From positions 1-41,366 of the forward strand of contig JAMLHR010000023.1 in the NCBI GenBank assembly GCA_023957015.1: 41,366 nucleotides of DNA. The letters run 5' to 3'. The notes under the pieces were generated by a model. It saw nothing but the letters and a program-made list of their open reading frames with translations. It did not search any database and was not told the DNA's origin. Within the stretch, counting starts at the first letter, position 1, and each line of letters begins with the position of its first letter. Positions 16,386-26,960 of this stretch are shown here, one piece after another. The DNA comes from Thermomicrobiales bacterium (GTDB lineage Bacteria > Chloroflexota > Chloroflexia > Thermomicrobiales > UBA6265). A program made the translations under genes and the position numbers.

Positions 16386-18260
16386 TCATGACGGCTTTCG
16401 GTCCCGCAGATCACGGAAATACCGGCTCTCCGCCGGTGCAAACGCGGTCGCCTGTTCAACGAGGCGCTGGTACTGCATCATCAGGTCGGTCAACGTCTCC
16501 GTATCGTTCGCCTGCCGAGCCACCGAGATCTCTGCGCTGAGCTGATTCACGAGGCGTTGATGGCGTTCGCGCTTGAGGCGCGTGGCGGCCTGCTCGGTTT
16601 CCCGGACCACCTGTCCACCAAGAGCCTTCGGACGAGGACCGAGTGAATCCAGGATGTCCTGGGCGTGGTCTGCCAATGTCTCTGACAAACCCACCACTAT
16701 CTGAATGCCCTGGAGCTCAGTAGTCTCCGGAGACTTGAGAACTCGCAGTATCTCCCGATTGAGGGGATTGGTGAACTCATCCGGCTCCAGTCTGTCCAGC
16801 ACGGCATAGTTCAACTGGTGATGGAAGATCAGGAGACCGATGAGGTAATCCTCGGAGTTCAGTTTCCGTGGTCCGCGCGGTGCCGTTTCGGTTACTGCGG
16901 TGGAGCGGCGAGCCTCTGCCTTGAGGCTGCGTCGGGCCTCCGCGATAGCCGATTCCGGGAGATCCAACTTACGGGCAAGCTGACGCGCGTAGTGGTTCTC
17001 TCGGATCGGGTCGGGTAGTTGGCGCAGAAGTGGCAGCACTTGCTTGACCACTTCCGACTTCGCCCGTGGATCGTTGATATCCACATTCCTGGTGGTGATA
17101 TCAATGATGAAATCCATGAATGGCAACGCTTGGGAGACGATACGTGGCCAGCTCTGTGGATCCTTGCGCACGAACTCGTCGGGATCCTTGCCTTCCGGTA
17201 ACTGCACGATGCGGATATCGGACTTCAACCGTCGCTCGAACTGGAGCACGCGATTCGGCGAGAGGGTCGGCACCAGTTCAGCGTCCAGGTTGTCGGTCAC
17301 CGTCTGGAGACCGCGCATGGTGGCCATCTGGCCCGCAGCATCGGAGTCCAGCGCCAAAATGATATCGGGATTGCCGCGCCGCAGGAGTCCCACCTGGGCT
17401 TCGGTCAGTGCCGTGCCCATGCTGGCAACCACATTCCTGTAGCCAGCTTCGTGGACGGCGATGGCATCCATATAGCCCTCGACGATCACCACCTGCCCCG
17501 ACTCCCTTATCGCATCCTTTGCCAGATCGAAACCGTAAAGGAGATGGCTCTTATCGAAAATCTCGGTCTGGGCAGTGTTCAGGTACTTTGGTTGGGCATC
17601 GCCGAGTGCGCGACCACCGAACCCAACCGTATTGCCATCTCCATCGCGAATGGGAAACATGAGGCGATTACGGAAGCGGTCGTAATAGCCGCCACCGCCG
17701 TCGCGTTCGGTCGCGAGGCCTGCCTCGGCGGCAAGTTCCGCTGGTATGTTGCGGGACGCGAGGAAGTTCAGGAGCAGGTCCCAACTATCGGGCGCGAAAC
17801 CAAGATTCCAGGTGCGCACCGATTCCTCGCTGACGTGACGGTCGGCGATGACTTCGCGGCCAGCTTCACCCTGGGAGGCGTTGAGCAGGATGTGGTTGTA
17901 CCACATGGCTGCCATCTGATTGATCTCGATCAGGCGCTTGCGCTTCTCATCCTCGTCCGGAGGCCGCGGAGCGGAGGTGGTAACCTCCACACCAGCACGA
18001 GCACCGAGGTCTTTCAGCGCATCGCGAAAGTCCAACTTCTCCATCTCCATGTAGAAGTTGAAGATATCGCCGCTCTTTCCACAGCCGAAGCAGTGATAGC
18101 TCTGCGTGTTGGGGAAAACGATGAATGAAGGCGACTTCTCGTTGTGGAACGGGCAGAGTCCCTTGAAACTGTTGCCCGTCTTCTTCAGCGACGGCACATA
18201 TTCATGGATCAGATCGGCGATATCCAGCCGATCACGGATTTCGGCGATCGGATCAGTCAT
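16386..18260 (-). CDS. dnaG: DNA primase
   Basis: This 624-residue primase makes RNA primers at the replication fork. The CHC2 zinc-finger has cysteine 36, histidine 39, cysteine 57 and cysteine 60 ([11 protein letters not shown] and YHCFGCG). The RNA polymerase core follows (about 140-240) and the TOPRIM domain shows [20 protein letters not shown] (about 261-280) and [13 protein letters not shown] (about 309-321). The C-terminal part (about 450-624) is a DnaB-interaction region. Its start overlaps dgt by 8 bp. Confidence 0.95.
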   Translation of the reverse strand: MTDPIAEIRDRLDIADLIHEYVPSLKKTGNSFKGLCPFHNEKSPSFIVFPNTQSYHCFGCGKSGDIFNFYMEMEKLDFRDALKDLGARAGVEVTTSAPRPPDEDEKRKRLIEINQMAAMWYNHILLNASQGEAGREVIADRHVSEESVRTWNLGFAPDSWDLLLNFLASRNIPAELAAEAGLATERDGGGGYYDRFRNRLMFPIRDGDGNTVGFGGRALGDAQPKYLNTAQTEIFDKSHLLYGFDLAKDAIRESGQVVIVEGYMDAIAVHEAGYRNVVASMGTALTEAQVGLLRRGNPDIILALDSDAAGQMATMRGLQTVTDNLDAELVPTLSPNRVLQFERRLKSDIRIVQLPEGKDPDEFVRKDPQSWPRIVSQALPFMDFIIDITTRNVDINDPRAKSEVVKQVLPLLRQLPDPIRENHYARQLARKLDLPESAIAEARRSLKAEARRSTAVTETAPRGPRKLNSEDYLIGLLIFHHQLNYAVLDRLEPDEFTNPLNREILRVLKSPETTELQGIQIVVGLSETLADHAQDILDSLGPRPKALGGQVVRETEQAATRLKRERHQRLVNQLSAEISVARQANDTETLTDLMMQYQRLVEQATAFAPAESRYFRDLRDRKPS

Positions 18261-19326
18261 CGATCCATCCGCTTTCTTCCTCTTCCATGGCTGCGATCAT
18301 CTCCTCGTCGATATCACCAAAGAGTGAATCCCAGATATCGATCGCGAATCGATCGGTCATCGAAGCAACGTAATCCGCGACCCTGCGTTCAAGCGGTTCT
18401 CGATGAAGATTTGCAAGATACTGATCCGGCATGCCTTCCGGAAACTCCCCGAACCAGAAGAAGAGTGCGTTGACGATCTCCTGCTTGTGCTTCGTTTCTT
18501 CCAGCGCGTTGATCGGTTCATACACGCGCTTGTAGAGGAAGTCGCGCAGTACATCTGCAGCCTCCCGCACCTCGCTACTCATGGTGATATGCCCATCCGG
18601 GCTGATTACGTCCGAGTGAGCGATCACGTCGGCGACCAGTGTATTGATGCGTTGGCTATGACGCGTACCGAGCACCTTCTGTACCCGGGCGGGCACATCG
18701 CTGTCATCAAGGATCCCTGCCCGGATCGCATCATCGAGATCGTGATTCATATACGCGATACCGTCGGAGAGCTTCAGTACTTCGCCCTCAAGCGTCTCAG
18801 GATCGAGGGCGTGGCTGGCCATGATCGATGCGCGACCCTTGGAATGGCGAAGAATGCCGTTGCGCACGGGATCTGTCAGATTGAGACCCCGGCCATCGTT
18901 TTCCAGGTACTCCACCACTCGCAGGCTCTGCTCGTTGTGGCGGAATCCGGGAAACACCTCCGCCAGTGCCCGCTCTCCGGCGTGTCCAAACGGTGTGTGG
19001 CCGAGATCGTGACCCATACCAATGGCTTCGATCAAATCCTCGTTCAGTCGTAGCGCACGACCGATCGTGCGCGCGATCTGGGTGACTTCAAGCGTGTGGG
19101 TTAGACGCGTGCGGTAATGATCGCCCTGCGGTGCGATGAAGACTTGCGTCTTGTGCATCAGACGGCGAAAGCTCTTGGTGTGAATGATCCGATCACGATC
19201 ACGCTGGAACTCGGTCCGCATCTCGCTGGGTTCGTCTGGATGTTGGCGCACAGCACCGGCGCTCCGTGTGGCGCGGGGAGCAAGCGTCTCGTCTTCCAGG
19301 TGTTCCAGTTGCTCGCGAATCGTCAT
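18253..19326 (-). CDS. dgt: dGTP triphosphohydrolase
   Basis: This 357-residue enzyme hydrolyses dGTP to deoxyguanosine and triphosphate. It is an HD-domain protein: HRLTHTLEVTQIART-type region RLTHTLEV with histidine 77, then the histidine-aspartate pair in IGMGHDLGHTPFGHAGE (about 101-118), and the distal aspartate in LSDGIAYMNHDLDDAI. Start ATG at 19326 has no strong ribosome binding site; the helicase gene ends 12 bp upstream. Paired here with dnaG, a neighbourhood seen in several bacterial phyla. Confidence 0.93.
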   Translation of the reverse strand: MTIREQLEHLEDETLAPRATRSAGAVRQHPDEPSEMRTEFQRDRDRIIHTKSFRRLMHKTQVFIAPQGDHYRTRLTHTLEVTQIARTIGRALRLNEDLIEAIGMGHDLGHTPFGHAGERALAEVFPGFRHNEQSLRVVEYLENDGRGLNLTDPVRNGILRHSKGRASIMASHALDPETLEGEVLKLSDGIAYMNHDLDDAIRAGILDDSDVPARVQKVLGTRHSQRINTLVADVIAHSDVISPDGHITMSSEVREAADVLRDFLYKRVYEPINALEETKHKQEIVNALFFWFGEFPEGMPDQYLANLHREPLERRVADYVASMTDRFAIDIWDSLFGDIDEEMIAAMEEEESGWIDD

Positions 19327-19337
19327 CGTTTTGGTCC

Positions 19338-21635
19338 TCAGGAGATGATATCCATGTTCGCGAGGGAAGCCATCAGTCGCTTGGTGCCGTATTCCGCCTT
19401 CTTGAACTGAACGGTGACTTCCTTGTCATTATCGCGTCGTTCCAGCACCTCGGTCACGGTGCCTTCCCCGAACTTGGGATGGAAGACGATGTTGCCCTGC
19501 TTGATATCCGGAATGACGGGCATGACTTTCTTCGGTACTGGTGCATCTCCCCATGGTTGCTGCACGCGTGAGGTGAACGAACCTGGTTGCGCGGATTGAT
19601 AATCGCGACCGCGTGAGGCCGTGCGATGCGCTTCTCGCGTGACCCGTCGCATCGATTCCGCCGGTATCGCTTCCACGAAGCGGCTGATCGTTCCGGCGCG
19701 ATACTGGCCGTGAGTCATGCGACTCTGGGCGTAGGTGATATAGAGCAGCTTCTGTGCGCGGGTAATACCGACATAGAAGAGTCTCCGTTCCTCTTCCATC
19801 GCGGTGAGGTCGAATGCTTCTGCTTCGATCGCGCGATAGATCGGCAGGAGACCCTCCTCGGTACCGGCAATGAAGACTACCGGGTACTCGAGACCCTTGG
19901 CCGAGTGCAGCGTGATCAGCGTCACACTGCCGCTGCGATCATCGTCGATCGTATCGGCATCGGAAATGAGCGCCACCTGCTCGAGATAGGCGGGGAGGGC
20001 TTCCGCGCTCGGTACCAGATCGTAGCGCTCCAGATCGGTGCGAAGCTCCTGGACGTTGGCCCAACGCTGGAGGTCTTCTTCTGTGCCAGTCTCGAACATC
20101 TGGCGGACATCCATGACCTCAACGATCTGATCGAAGAGCTCGGCTAGCGTGAGTTCGTTGCGTTTCTCGCGCAGGATCTGGAATGCAGTTCCCAGCCGGG
20201 CTGCACCCTTGGCACCAGCACCGGTGAAATGGGGAAGTGGTCCGGTCTCCTTGTTCGCGACAGACGGAACCTGCGTCAGTAGTGCCTCCAGGAGCGGCCG
20301 ACGTTCTTCCGTGGCCCACTTGAGGGCGATGTCATAGGCCGCGGGGCCGAATCCCTTACCAACCGGCAGGTTGTCGATCACGCGGAGCAGACTGACCGTA
20401 TCGCTCGGGTTATAGAGCACCCGCAGCACAGCCATAATGTCGCGGACTTCGCGGCGCTCGTAGAAGCGCACACCACCGACGATCTGATAGCGGAACTCGC
20501 TGGTACGGAACGCTTCCTCCAACGCGCGGCTTTGGGCGGTGGTGCGATACATGACAGCGATCTGCTCTGGCAGCACCTTCCTGGCACTGACAATGCGACG
20601 AATCTCACTGACGATCCACTGGGCCTCATGCTGCTGATCGGCCAACTCGCGAAGCTGGATCATCTCGCCGTCCTCATTGGCGGTGGTCATCTTACGGTCG
20701 ATACGATCCTTGTTGCCGCGAATCACGCGATCCGCAGCCTGAACGATACGACCCGTGGAGCGGTAGTTCTGCTCCAGGTGAATCTCGGTTGTGTTCGGGT
20801 AGTCGGCCTTGAAGTTGAGGATGTTGGTGATATCGGCCTGCCGCCAACCGTAGATCGATTGATCAGGATCGCCGACCACGAAGAGATTACCGTAGTACTC
20901 CGCCAGCGCGCTGACCATCACGTATTGCACCCGGTTGGTGTCCTGATACTCGTCCACCAGGATGTAGCGGAACTGGCGTTGATAGCGCGCCAATGTTGAT
21001 GGATCCTGATCAAACAACCGAATCGGTAGACCGAGCAGGTCGTCGAAGTCGACGGCATTGGCCGCTCGCAGGAGCTTCTCGTACTCGGCGTAGACGCGAG
21101 CGACGATCTCATCGTCGTAGCTTTGCGCTTCGGCGGCCACGTCTGAGGATGTCTGCAGCACACTCTTCGCCGCCGAGATACGACTGAGCATGCGTCGCGG
21201 AGTGATTTGCTTCGGATCGAGGTTCGCGTTTTTGACGGCGGTCTTGGCGAGTTCCATCTGATCGCCATCATCGTAAATGACCCAGTTGGGTTGAAGTTGC
21301 AACTGCTCGGCCACTCGACCCGGGTTCTGACGCAGGATACGCACTCCGAGAGAGTGGAACGTGCCCATCACCAGGCCGTCCGTTGCATCCTCGCCGATGA
21401 GCTTCTCGATGCGCTCGCGCATCTCGCGGGCTGCCTTGTTCGTGAATGTGACCGCCAGAATCTCTGAGGGATGGACGTTGTGCTGCTGGATCAGCCAGGC
21501 GATACGATGCGTCAGCACTCGTGTTTTTCCCGATCCGGGTCCGGCTACAACCAGCACTGGACCATCCGTCGTGGTCACGGCGAGTTGCTGCTGTTCGTTC
21601 AATCCGGTAAGGAGATCGGTCGCCGTTTGGGACAT
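19338..21635 (-). CDS. pcrA: UvrD/PcrA-type DNA helicase
   Basis: This 765-residue superfamily 1A 3'-5' helicase acts in nucleotide excision repair, mismatch repair and removal of stalled polymerase. Motifs are Q (GLNEQQQLAV), I (GPGSGKTRVL, about 32-41), Ia (LAVTFTNKAA), II (ILVDEYQDTNRVQY), III (FVVGDPDQSIYGWR), IV (LEQNYRSTGRIVQ), V (LITLHSAKGLEYPVVFIAGTE is split across Va/Vb) and VI (YVGITRAQKLLYIT). The C-terminal extension (about 690-765) contains the RNAP-binding Tudor-like KFGEGTVTEV segment found in PcrA. It heads the minus-strand trio with dgt and dnaG. Confidence 0.93.
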   Translation of the reverse strand: MSQTATDLLTGLNEQQQLAVTTTDGPVLVVAGPGSGKTRVLTHRIAWLIQQHNVHPSEILAVTFTNKAAREMRERIEKLIGEDATDGLVMGTFHSLGVRILRQNPGRVAEQLQLQPNWVIYDDGDQMELAKTAVKNANLDPKQITPRRMLSRISAAKSVLQTSSDVAAEAQSYDDEIVARVYAEYEKLLRAANAVDFDDLLGLPIRLFDQDPSTLARYQRQFRYILVDEYQDTNRVQYVMVSALAEYYGNLFVVGDPDQSIYGWRQADITNILNFKADYPNTTEIHLEQNYRSTGRIVQAADRVIRGNKDRIDRKMTTANEDGEMIQLRELADQQHEAQWIVSEIRRIVSARKVLPEQIAVMYRTTAQSRALEEAFRTSEFRYQIVGGVRFYERREVRDIMAVLRVLYNPSDTVSLLRVIDNLPVGKGFGPAAYDIALKWATEERRPLLEALLTQVPSVANKETGPLPHFTGAGAKGAARLGTAFQILREKRNELTLAELFDQIVEVMDVRQMFETGTEEDLQRWANVQELRTDLERYDLVPSAEALPAYLEQVALISDADTIDDDRSGSVTLITLHSAKGLEYPVVFIAGTEEGLLPIYRAIEAEAFDLTAMEEERRLFYVGITRAQKLLYITYAQSRMTHGQYRAGTISRFVEAIPAESMRRVTREAHRTASRGRDYQSAQPGSFTSRVQQPWGDAPVPKKVMPVIPDIKQGNIVFHPKFGEGTVTEVLERRDNDKEVTVQFKKAEYGTKRLMASLANMDIIS

Positions 21636-21754
21636 TTTTACGGGGATTCCTGTCGTGTACTATCGGGGAAACGGTTATCGAAATACCGTGGTTGTCTGCA
21701 CATCAGGATAGCATTCCGAGGCAGGCGATACATGGCGCGGCAGATGCCATTATA

Positions 21755-21783
21755 TTGAAGCGGTCATGTGCACATGGTAGTAT
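21755..21783 (+). promoter_or_regulatory. Promoter of the nusA operon
   Basis: TTGAAG and TAGTAT are separated by 17 bp, predicting a start near 21790. The 137-nt leader contains the attenuator described separately. Between this promoter and the divergent helicase gene (21636-21754) I see no gene. Confidence 0.6.
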
Positions 21784-21867
21784 TTCCCTAACCGAACGAC
21801 GTGGGATCAAGCGCGGGCCCACAGCCTGCGTTTTCTGTTGTTCGATGGAACTCAAGAGATTTCCCTT

Positions 21868-21898
21868 GGGGCCGTCCCACAGTCGGCTCCTTTTTGTT
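21868..21898 (+). terminator. Intrinsic terminator in the nusA leader (putative attenuator)
   Basis: GGGGCCG and CGGCTCC form a 7-bp stem (one G-U pair) with loop TCCCACAGT, followed by TTTTTGTTTG. It lies only 14 nt before the nusA Shine-Dalgarno. The loop's TCCCAC is complementary to GTGGGA at 21801-21806, just after the promoter. The same GTGGG can instead pair with CCCAC at 21818-21822. Either pairing could favour or block the terminator. Confidence 0.65.
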
Positions 21899-21926
21899 TG
21901 TCGCGTTATATAGGAGGTTCGCGAAG

Positions 21927-23255
21927 ATGAAGAGCGATCTCTACACAGCAATCGCCCAAATTGCCGCCGAGCGGGGCATCCCGCGGGATGCGGTCCTGAA
22001 CTCGGTGCAGTCCGCTCTAACTACTGTCTACAAGCGCAACACCGGTAGCGAAGAGGATGCCAGTGTCGAACTCGATCCGCAGACCGGCGAGATGCAGGTT
22101 GTGGTCAGCAAGACGGTTGTCGAGCAGGTAACGAACAAGGATCTCGAGATCTCTCTCGAAGATGCGAAGAAGTACACCTCTGGCCCGATTATCGGCGAGG
22201 TGATCAAGATCGTTAGCACACCGGAGAACTTCGGTCGTATCGCCGCTCAGACGGTGAAGCAGGTTGTGCACGGCAAGATTCGCGACTTCGAGCGCGAGAC
22301 TGTCTACAAGGAGTATCACGACAAGCAGGGCGAGGTGCTCAGCGGTATCATTCAGCGCGCCGACAATCGCGCCGTGGTGATCGAGCTTGGCAAGGCGGAG
22401 GCTGTGATGCCAGCTCGCGAGCAGGTACCAACCGAGCGCTATCGCGCCGGTCAGCGTATCAAGGTGCTGCTGAAGGAAGTCAGCGAGAACCCACGTGGTC
22501 CACAGTTGATTGTCAGTCGTGCCGATGGTCTGTTGATCCGTCGCCTGTTTGAGCAGGAAGTGCCGGAGATTCAGAGCGGTGCCGTGGAGATCATGAGCAT
22601 CGCCCGTGAACCTGGTCTGCGCTCGAAAGTTGCCGTGGCCGCTCGTCAGGATAAGGTCGATCCGGTCGGGTCCTGCGTCGGTGTCCGCGGTGTTCGTATC
22701 CAGAACATCGTCAACGAGCTCTACGGCGAGAAGATCGATGTGATCGAGTGGTCGCCGGATGTGGCCACATTCATCGCCAATGCCCTCAGCCCGGCCAAGC
22801 CAAGTAATGTCACTCTGGTTGAGGATGGCGACACGCGCACTGCGACGGTCATCGTCCCGAGCGATCAGATGTCCCTCGCCATCGGTAAGGAGGGCCAAAA
22901 CGCCCGCCTGGCATTCAAGCTCACCGACTGGAAGATTGACATCAAGGGACCTGAGACGCTGCTCAAGAGCGAGGGCTTTTACAAGACTGCCAGCGAAGGT
23001 AGCGAGTTCGCTGCTGACTTCGGCTGGATGGGGCGTCAGCCACGTGCCGTCCAGGCCGATGGCACCGTCAATGTCAACGATGTTGTCTATGGGCCGCTGG
23101 ACGACGAACTGATTCGGCGTCAGGTCGATGTGGATATCGTTGGTGGTGTGGTCGAGGTGTACTACGAGCGCGAACTACGTGCCCGCTTCGATCAGGCCAG
23201 TGGCGAGGCGTTGTCGCTTGACGACGAGTTTGTCGCGGACAATGCGAATGCATAA
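21927..23255 (+). CDS. nusA: Transcription factor NusA
   Basis: This 442-residue NusA binds RNA polymerase and controls pausing, termination and antitermination. The N-terminal polymerase-binding domain runs to about 125. S1 (about 135-195, VLSGIIQRADNRAVVIELGK), KH1 and KH2 follow, with VGVRGVRIQNIVNELYGEKI (about 252-271) and SLAIGKEGQNARLAFKLTDW (about 316-335). A further 85 residues at the C terminus (after about 345) are not recognised. ATG 21927 is preferred over the frame from 21801 because AGGAGG (21912-21917) precedes it and MKSDLYTAIAQIAAERGI matches NusA. RimP, its usual upstream partner, is absent here. Confidence 0.95.
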   Translation: MKSDLYTAIAQIAAERGIPRDAVLNSVQSALTTVYKRNTGSEEDASVELDPQTGEMQVVVSKTVVEQVTNKDLEISLEDAKKYTSGPIIGEVIKIVSTPENFGRIAAQTVKQVVHGKIRDFERETVYKEYHDKQGEVLSGIIQRADNRAVVIELGKAEAVMPAREQVPTERYRAGQRIKVLLKEVSENPRGPQLIVSRADGLLIRRLFEQEVPEIQSGAVEIMSIAREPGLRSKVAVAARQDKVDPVGSCVGVRGVRIQNIVNELYGEKIDVIEWSPDVATFIANALSPAKPSNVTLVEDGDTRTATVIVPSDQMSLAIGKEGQNARLAFKLTDWKIDIKGPETLLKSEGFYKTASEGSEFAADFGWMGRQPRAVQADGTVNVNDVVYGPLDDELIRRQVDVDIVGGVVEVYYERELRARFDQASGEALSLDDEFVADNANA

Positions 23256-23273
23256 CGGCGGGAGGTGAACGAT

Positions 23274-23618
23274 ATGCCAACCGCTGGAACAACGAAAAAG
23301 AACGCGAAGGCTCCCCGGCAGAAACACGTGCCACAACGCACGTGCGTGGTCTGCCGGGAGACCAATGCGAAACGCACACTGACCCGAATCGTGCGCACAG
23401 GTGAAACCTCGTTCGAGGTTGATCCTACGGGTCGCGCAAACGGAAGGGGAGCCTACCTTTGCAGTCAGCTCTCATGTTGGCAGAAAGCCGCAACCACGCC
23501 GATCCTGGCGAAGGCGTTGCGGGTCACGCCGGATGAGACGTCGATACAGAATCTACAGGAGTTCGCCGCCAACCTGCCGCAGAATGACGAGGCAGAGGCC
23601 GCGGCCGAAAGGAGCTAG
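23274..23618 (+). CDS. ylxR: YlxR family RNA-binding protein
   Basis: This 114-residue protein of the DUF448/YlxR family is found between nusA and infB in many bacteria. The conserved core reads RTCVVCRETNAKRTLTRIVR, followed by DPTGRANGRGAYLC. The family is a nucleoid-associated or RNA-binding regulator. ATG 23274 is chosen because GGAGG lies 8 nt upstream; the GTG at 23265 overlaps that box. The usual ylxQ gene does not follow. Confidence 0.9.
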   Translation: MPTAGTTKKNAKAPRQKHVPQRTCVVCRETNAKRTLTRIVRTGETSFEVDPTGRANGRGAYLCSQLSCWQKAATTPILAKALRVTPDETSIQNLQEFAANLPQNDEAEAAAERS

Positions 23619-23621
23619 CAC

Positions 23622-25427
23622 ATGACAGATACAGCAGCACGAGGCGCTCGTCGCGCAACCAGATCCCGCCGACCCGGCGGTAGTGGAGCTCGTACCGTTG
23701 CCGTCAAGCGTGCGGCTCCGATCGAGCGCGAGCCGGTTGAGTTGCCACCAGTCATGACGGTGGCCGATCTTGGCGAAGCGCTGGAGACCAATCCGGTTGA
23801 GGTGATCAAGGAGCTGATGAAGGAGGGCATTATGGCCAACCTGAATCAGCAAATTGACTACGCTACCGCATCCCGCGTTGCCGAGTCCCTTGGCTGGGAG
23901 ACGCTGGAGGCGGAGACGGAAGCTACCCGAGCGGTCGCTGACTTTGAGACGCGACAGCTTGAGGGATACAACGATCCGGACGCCGTTGGCCGACCGCCGG
24001 TTATCACCATCATGGGGCACGTGGACCACGGTAAGACGCGACTACTTGATGCCATCCGCTCCACCAACGTCTATGAAGGTGAGGCTGGTGGTATCACCCA
24101 GCACATCGGTGCATATCAGGTCGAACGCCAGGGGCGCAAGCTTACCTTCCTGGATACGCCGGGTCACGAGGCGTTCACCGCTATGCGTGCTCGCGGTGCG
24201 CAGGCAACCGATATCGCCGTCCTTGTTGTCGCAGCGAATGACGGTGTGATGCCGACGACGCGGGAAGCGATCGCCCATATCAAGAGCGCCAATGTGCCGA
24301 TGGTGGTGGCAGTCAACAAGATCGATCTCGAAGCCGCCAATCCTGAGCGCGTGAAGCAGCAACTCTCCGAGCTGGAAGTCATGCCGGAAGAGTGGGGCGG
24401 CGACGTTCCGTTCGTTGAAGTCTCCGCCAAGACCGGTCTTGGAATCGACGACCTGCTTGAGGTGCTCGTGCTCGTTGCCGACGTCAACGATCTCAAGGCT
24501 AATCCCTATAAGCCCGGTGAAGGCGTTGTGGTGGAAGCACGCGTCGATGGTGGTCGTGGTACGGTTGCCACCGTTCTCGTCCAGAACGGCACGCTCAGTC
24601 TTCGCGATGTGATCGTTGCAGGTACTACCTGGGGTCGCGTTAAGAACATGTTCGACGATCGCGGCAAGAAGTTGCGCAAGGCTGGTCCGAGCACACCGGT
24701 GGAGATCATGGGTCTCTCGGGTGTACCGGAGGCTGGCGATAGCTTCCTCTGCTTCGATGATGAGAAGACCGCACGCCAGCTCGCCGAGCAGCGCCAGGCG
24801 GAACAGCGCCTCTCGCATCTCAATGAGAATCGACCGCTTCGCCTCACCGATCTCTACGATCAGGTGCAGGAGGGCAAGACGGCCGAACTCCGCGTCATCA
24901 TCAAGGCGGATGTCCAGGGCTCATTGGGTGCGATCACCGGTTCATTGCTCAAGCTTAATGAGGATACCGAAGAGGGTGTGACGCTTTCGATCGTACTCTC
25001 GGCCACCGGTATGATTTCGGAATCGGATATCTCGTTGGCGCAGACAACTGGTGCCATCGTTATTGGCTTCAATGTCCGTCCCGATGCCGCGGCGAAGCGA
25101 TCGGCTGATAACGCCGGTGTGGATGTTCGCTTCTACACGATCATCTATGAGCTTCTGGACGATGTGAAGAAGGCCATGACTGGTATGCTCGCACCGATCT
25201 TCCAGGATGTGACCGATGGTTACGCCGAGGTGCGTGAGACCTTCAAGCTACCGAACAACGACGTTGTCGCTGGTCTCTATGTGCTTGATGGCAAGGTCAC
25301 GCGTAACTCCCGAGCCCGCGTGCTTCGTAGTGGTGTGGTCCTGCACGAGGGTGGTATCAGCTCCCTCAAGCGCTTCAAGGATGATGTCCGCGAGGTACAG
25401 CAGGTACGGAGGTATGGGTCTCGATAG
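23622..25427 (+). CDS. infB: Translation initiation factor IF-2 (short form)
   Basis: This 601-residue IF-2 carries fMet-tRNA to the 30S subunit and promotes subunit joining. G1 is GHVDHGKT (132-139), G3 is DTPGHEAF, G4 is NKID and the beta-barrel domains follow, with the C-terminal fMet-tRNA domain. The N-terminal extension before the G domain is only about 125 residues, so this is the short form without the long linker seen in Proteobacteria. AAAGGAG lies 7 nt before the ATG. The ylxR stop codon is 3 bp upstream. Confidence 0.96.
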   Translation: MTDTAARGARRATRSRRPGGSGARTVAVKRAAPIEREPVELPPVMTVADLGEALETNPVEVIKELMKEGIMANLNQQIDYATASRVAESLGWETLEAETEATRAVADFETRQLEGYNDPDAVGRPPVITIMGHVDHGKTRLLDAIRSTNVYEGEAGGITQHIGAYQVERQGRKLTFLDTPGHEAFTAMRARGAQATDIAVLVVAANDGVMPTTREAIAHIKSANVPMVVAVNKIDLEAANPERVKQQLSELEVMPEEWGGDVPFVEVSAKTGLGIDDLLEVLVLVADVNDLKANPYKPGEGVVVEARVDGGRGTVATVLVQNGTLSLRDVIVAGTTWGRVKNMFDDRGKKLRKAGPSTPVEIMGLSGVPEAGDSFLCFDDEKTARQLAEQRQAEQRLSHLNENRPLRLTDLYDQVQEGKTAELRVIIKADVQGSLGAITGSLLKLNEDTEEGVTLSIVLSATGMISESDISLAQTTGAIVIGFNVRPDAAAKRSADNAGVDVRFYTIIYELLDDVKKAMTGMLAPIFQDVTDGYAEVRETFKLPNNDVVAGLYVLDGKVTRNSRARVLRSGVVLHEGGISSLKRFKDDVREVQQVRRYGSR

Positions 25428-25525
25428 CTTCAACGACCTCCAGGTTGGTGACCGGAATCGAGTTCCTGCATCGTGAGGAAGTGCCGAACCTAAGGGTTCG
25501 GACCACAAACGAGGGAGGTACCGCG

Positions 25526-25930
25526 ATGACGCGCCGGACCCAACAAGTTGGCGAGATGCTGCGTGAGGAGCTGGATGACATCATCCGGCGCGAAGTGAAG
25601 GATCCACGCATCGGATTCTTTAGCATCACGCGTGTCGATGTCCCCACCGATCTGCGCACTGCTCGCGTCTATGTGAGCGTGCTCGGCTCCGAAGAGGAGC
25701 GCGAGGGCACGCTCGAGGCGCTGCGGCAAGCATCGATGTTCATCCGCCATCACCTCAAGCCGCGCTTGCGCATGCGCCAGATCCCATCGCTGGAGTTTCG
25801 CGACGATCGTTCCATGGCATATGCTGCTGAGATCACCGAGGCACTGACCGAGGTTCGGGCCAGGGATGAGGAGATTCGGCGACGGACGGAAGCACTCGCT
25901 GCCGAACGGGACAAGGATGGATCGCAATGA
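25526..25930 (+). CDS. rbfA: Ribosome-binding factor A
   Basis: This is a 134-residue RbfA, a 30S maturation factor. The KH-fold sequence shows RTQQVGEMLREELDDIIRRE (about 4-23), VKDPRIGFFSITRVDVPTDL (about 24-43), and the RHHLKPRLRMRQIPSLEFRD block (about 76-95). ATG 25526 is preferred over 25445 because GGGAGG lies 9 nt upstream. Its stop codon overlaps the ATGA start of the next gene. Confidence 0.95.
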   Translation: MTRRTQQVGEMLREELDDIIRREVKDPRIGFFSITRVDVPTDLRTARVYVSVLGSEEEREGTLEALRQASMFIRHHLKPRLRMRQIPSLEFRDDRSMAYAAEITEALTEVRARDEEIRRRTEALAAERDKDGSQ

Positions 25931-26960
25931 CATCCGAAGATCGATCCCGAGGTCGCCTCGGCGGCCTTCGACATGCTCAAGAACGCCTCCTGTGTGCTGT
26001 TGCCGACGCATCAGAATGTCGATGCCGATTCGCTATCGTCCATGCTCGCTCTCAAGATGGCCTTGGCACAGGCGGATATTCGCGCCGAAATACTGATCAC
26101 CGATGGTGAGGTGCCGCACTCTCTGGAGTTTCTTCCCGGTGTTGATTCTTGCTCTACGGTGTGGACGACATGCCGGAGTACGATCTCATGGTGCTGGCCG
26201 ATCACAGCGACCGCACTCGCGCCGGTAAGTTCTATCGCGATGACAAGAGTCGCACCGACGGGACGATTCCGATCATTAATATCGATCATCACGTCACCAA
26301 CGATCGCTTTGGTGTCATCAACATCATTCAACCCGGAGCTGCATCGACAACGGAGATTCTCGCCGATCTGCTGGCAATATGGGGCACCGTGCTGACGCGC
26401 GATATCGCCCAGTGTTTGCTGGCGGGTATTTACGGTGACACACTGGGACTCCGCACCGAGAGCACCACGGCGCGGACTCTACGCACTTCAGCCGATCTGG
26501 TCGACAACGGTGGCAATCCGGTGCCGATCGTGAATGCACTCTTCCGTCTCAAGTCCAAGTCCTCCGTGATGCTGTGGCGTGCCGCGCTGCGGGGTGTTCA
26601 GTGGACCGGCGATCTCATCTGGACCGAACTCAAGCAAAGCACGTTCGATGAAGTAGGGGCCCAGCGTAGCGAAGCCGAAGGCATGGTTAACTTCCTGGTT
26701 GGCACCGAAGGATCACGCGCTGCCGCGATTCTCTACGAAACACCAACCGGTTGGCGTGTCTCGATGCGCTCCATGACTGAGGACGTCGATGTGGCTGTGA
26801 TCGCTCGCATTGAGGTGGTGGACATCCCCGCGCCTCTGGCGTGCAGATCGAGGGCGATGCGTCCGCCAAGGAGAGCTTCCTCAACACCGTTGCGGAAATG
26901 ATCCGTCCGGTCGAAGAAGTAACCGAACCAACGTATGTATCGGAGATCGTGCTGGACTGA
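25927..26960 (+). pseudogene. nrnA: DHH-family phosphoesterase (NrnA-type), broken by frameshifts
   Basis: NrnA-type enzymes degrade short RNA and 3'-phosphoadenosine phosphate. Their motifs survive here but in three frames: THQNVDADSLSSMLALKMAL (from 25973), ADHSDRT and IINIDHHVTNDRFG (from about 26149), then GGGGHPRASG with EGDASAKESFLNTVAEMIRP and a TGA at 26958-26960. Single-base losses near 26145-26150 and 26811 explain the last two breaks. A third offset near 25935-25945 separates ATG 25927 from the body, unless translation starts at 25973. Position between rbfA and truB is conserved in many bacteria. The gene is either recently inactivated or hit by sequence errors. Confidence 0.8.

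Noticed and set aside
22017..22898. Minus-strand open frame opposite nusA
   Set aside because: It is a shadow of the conserved NusA reading frame.
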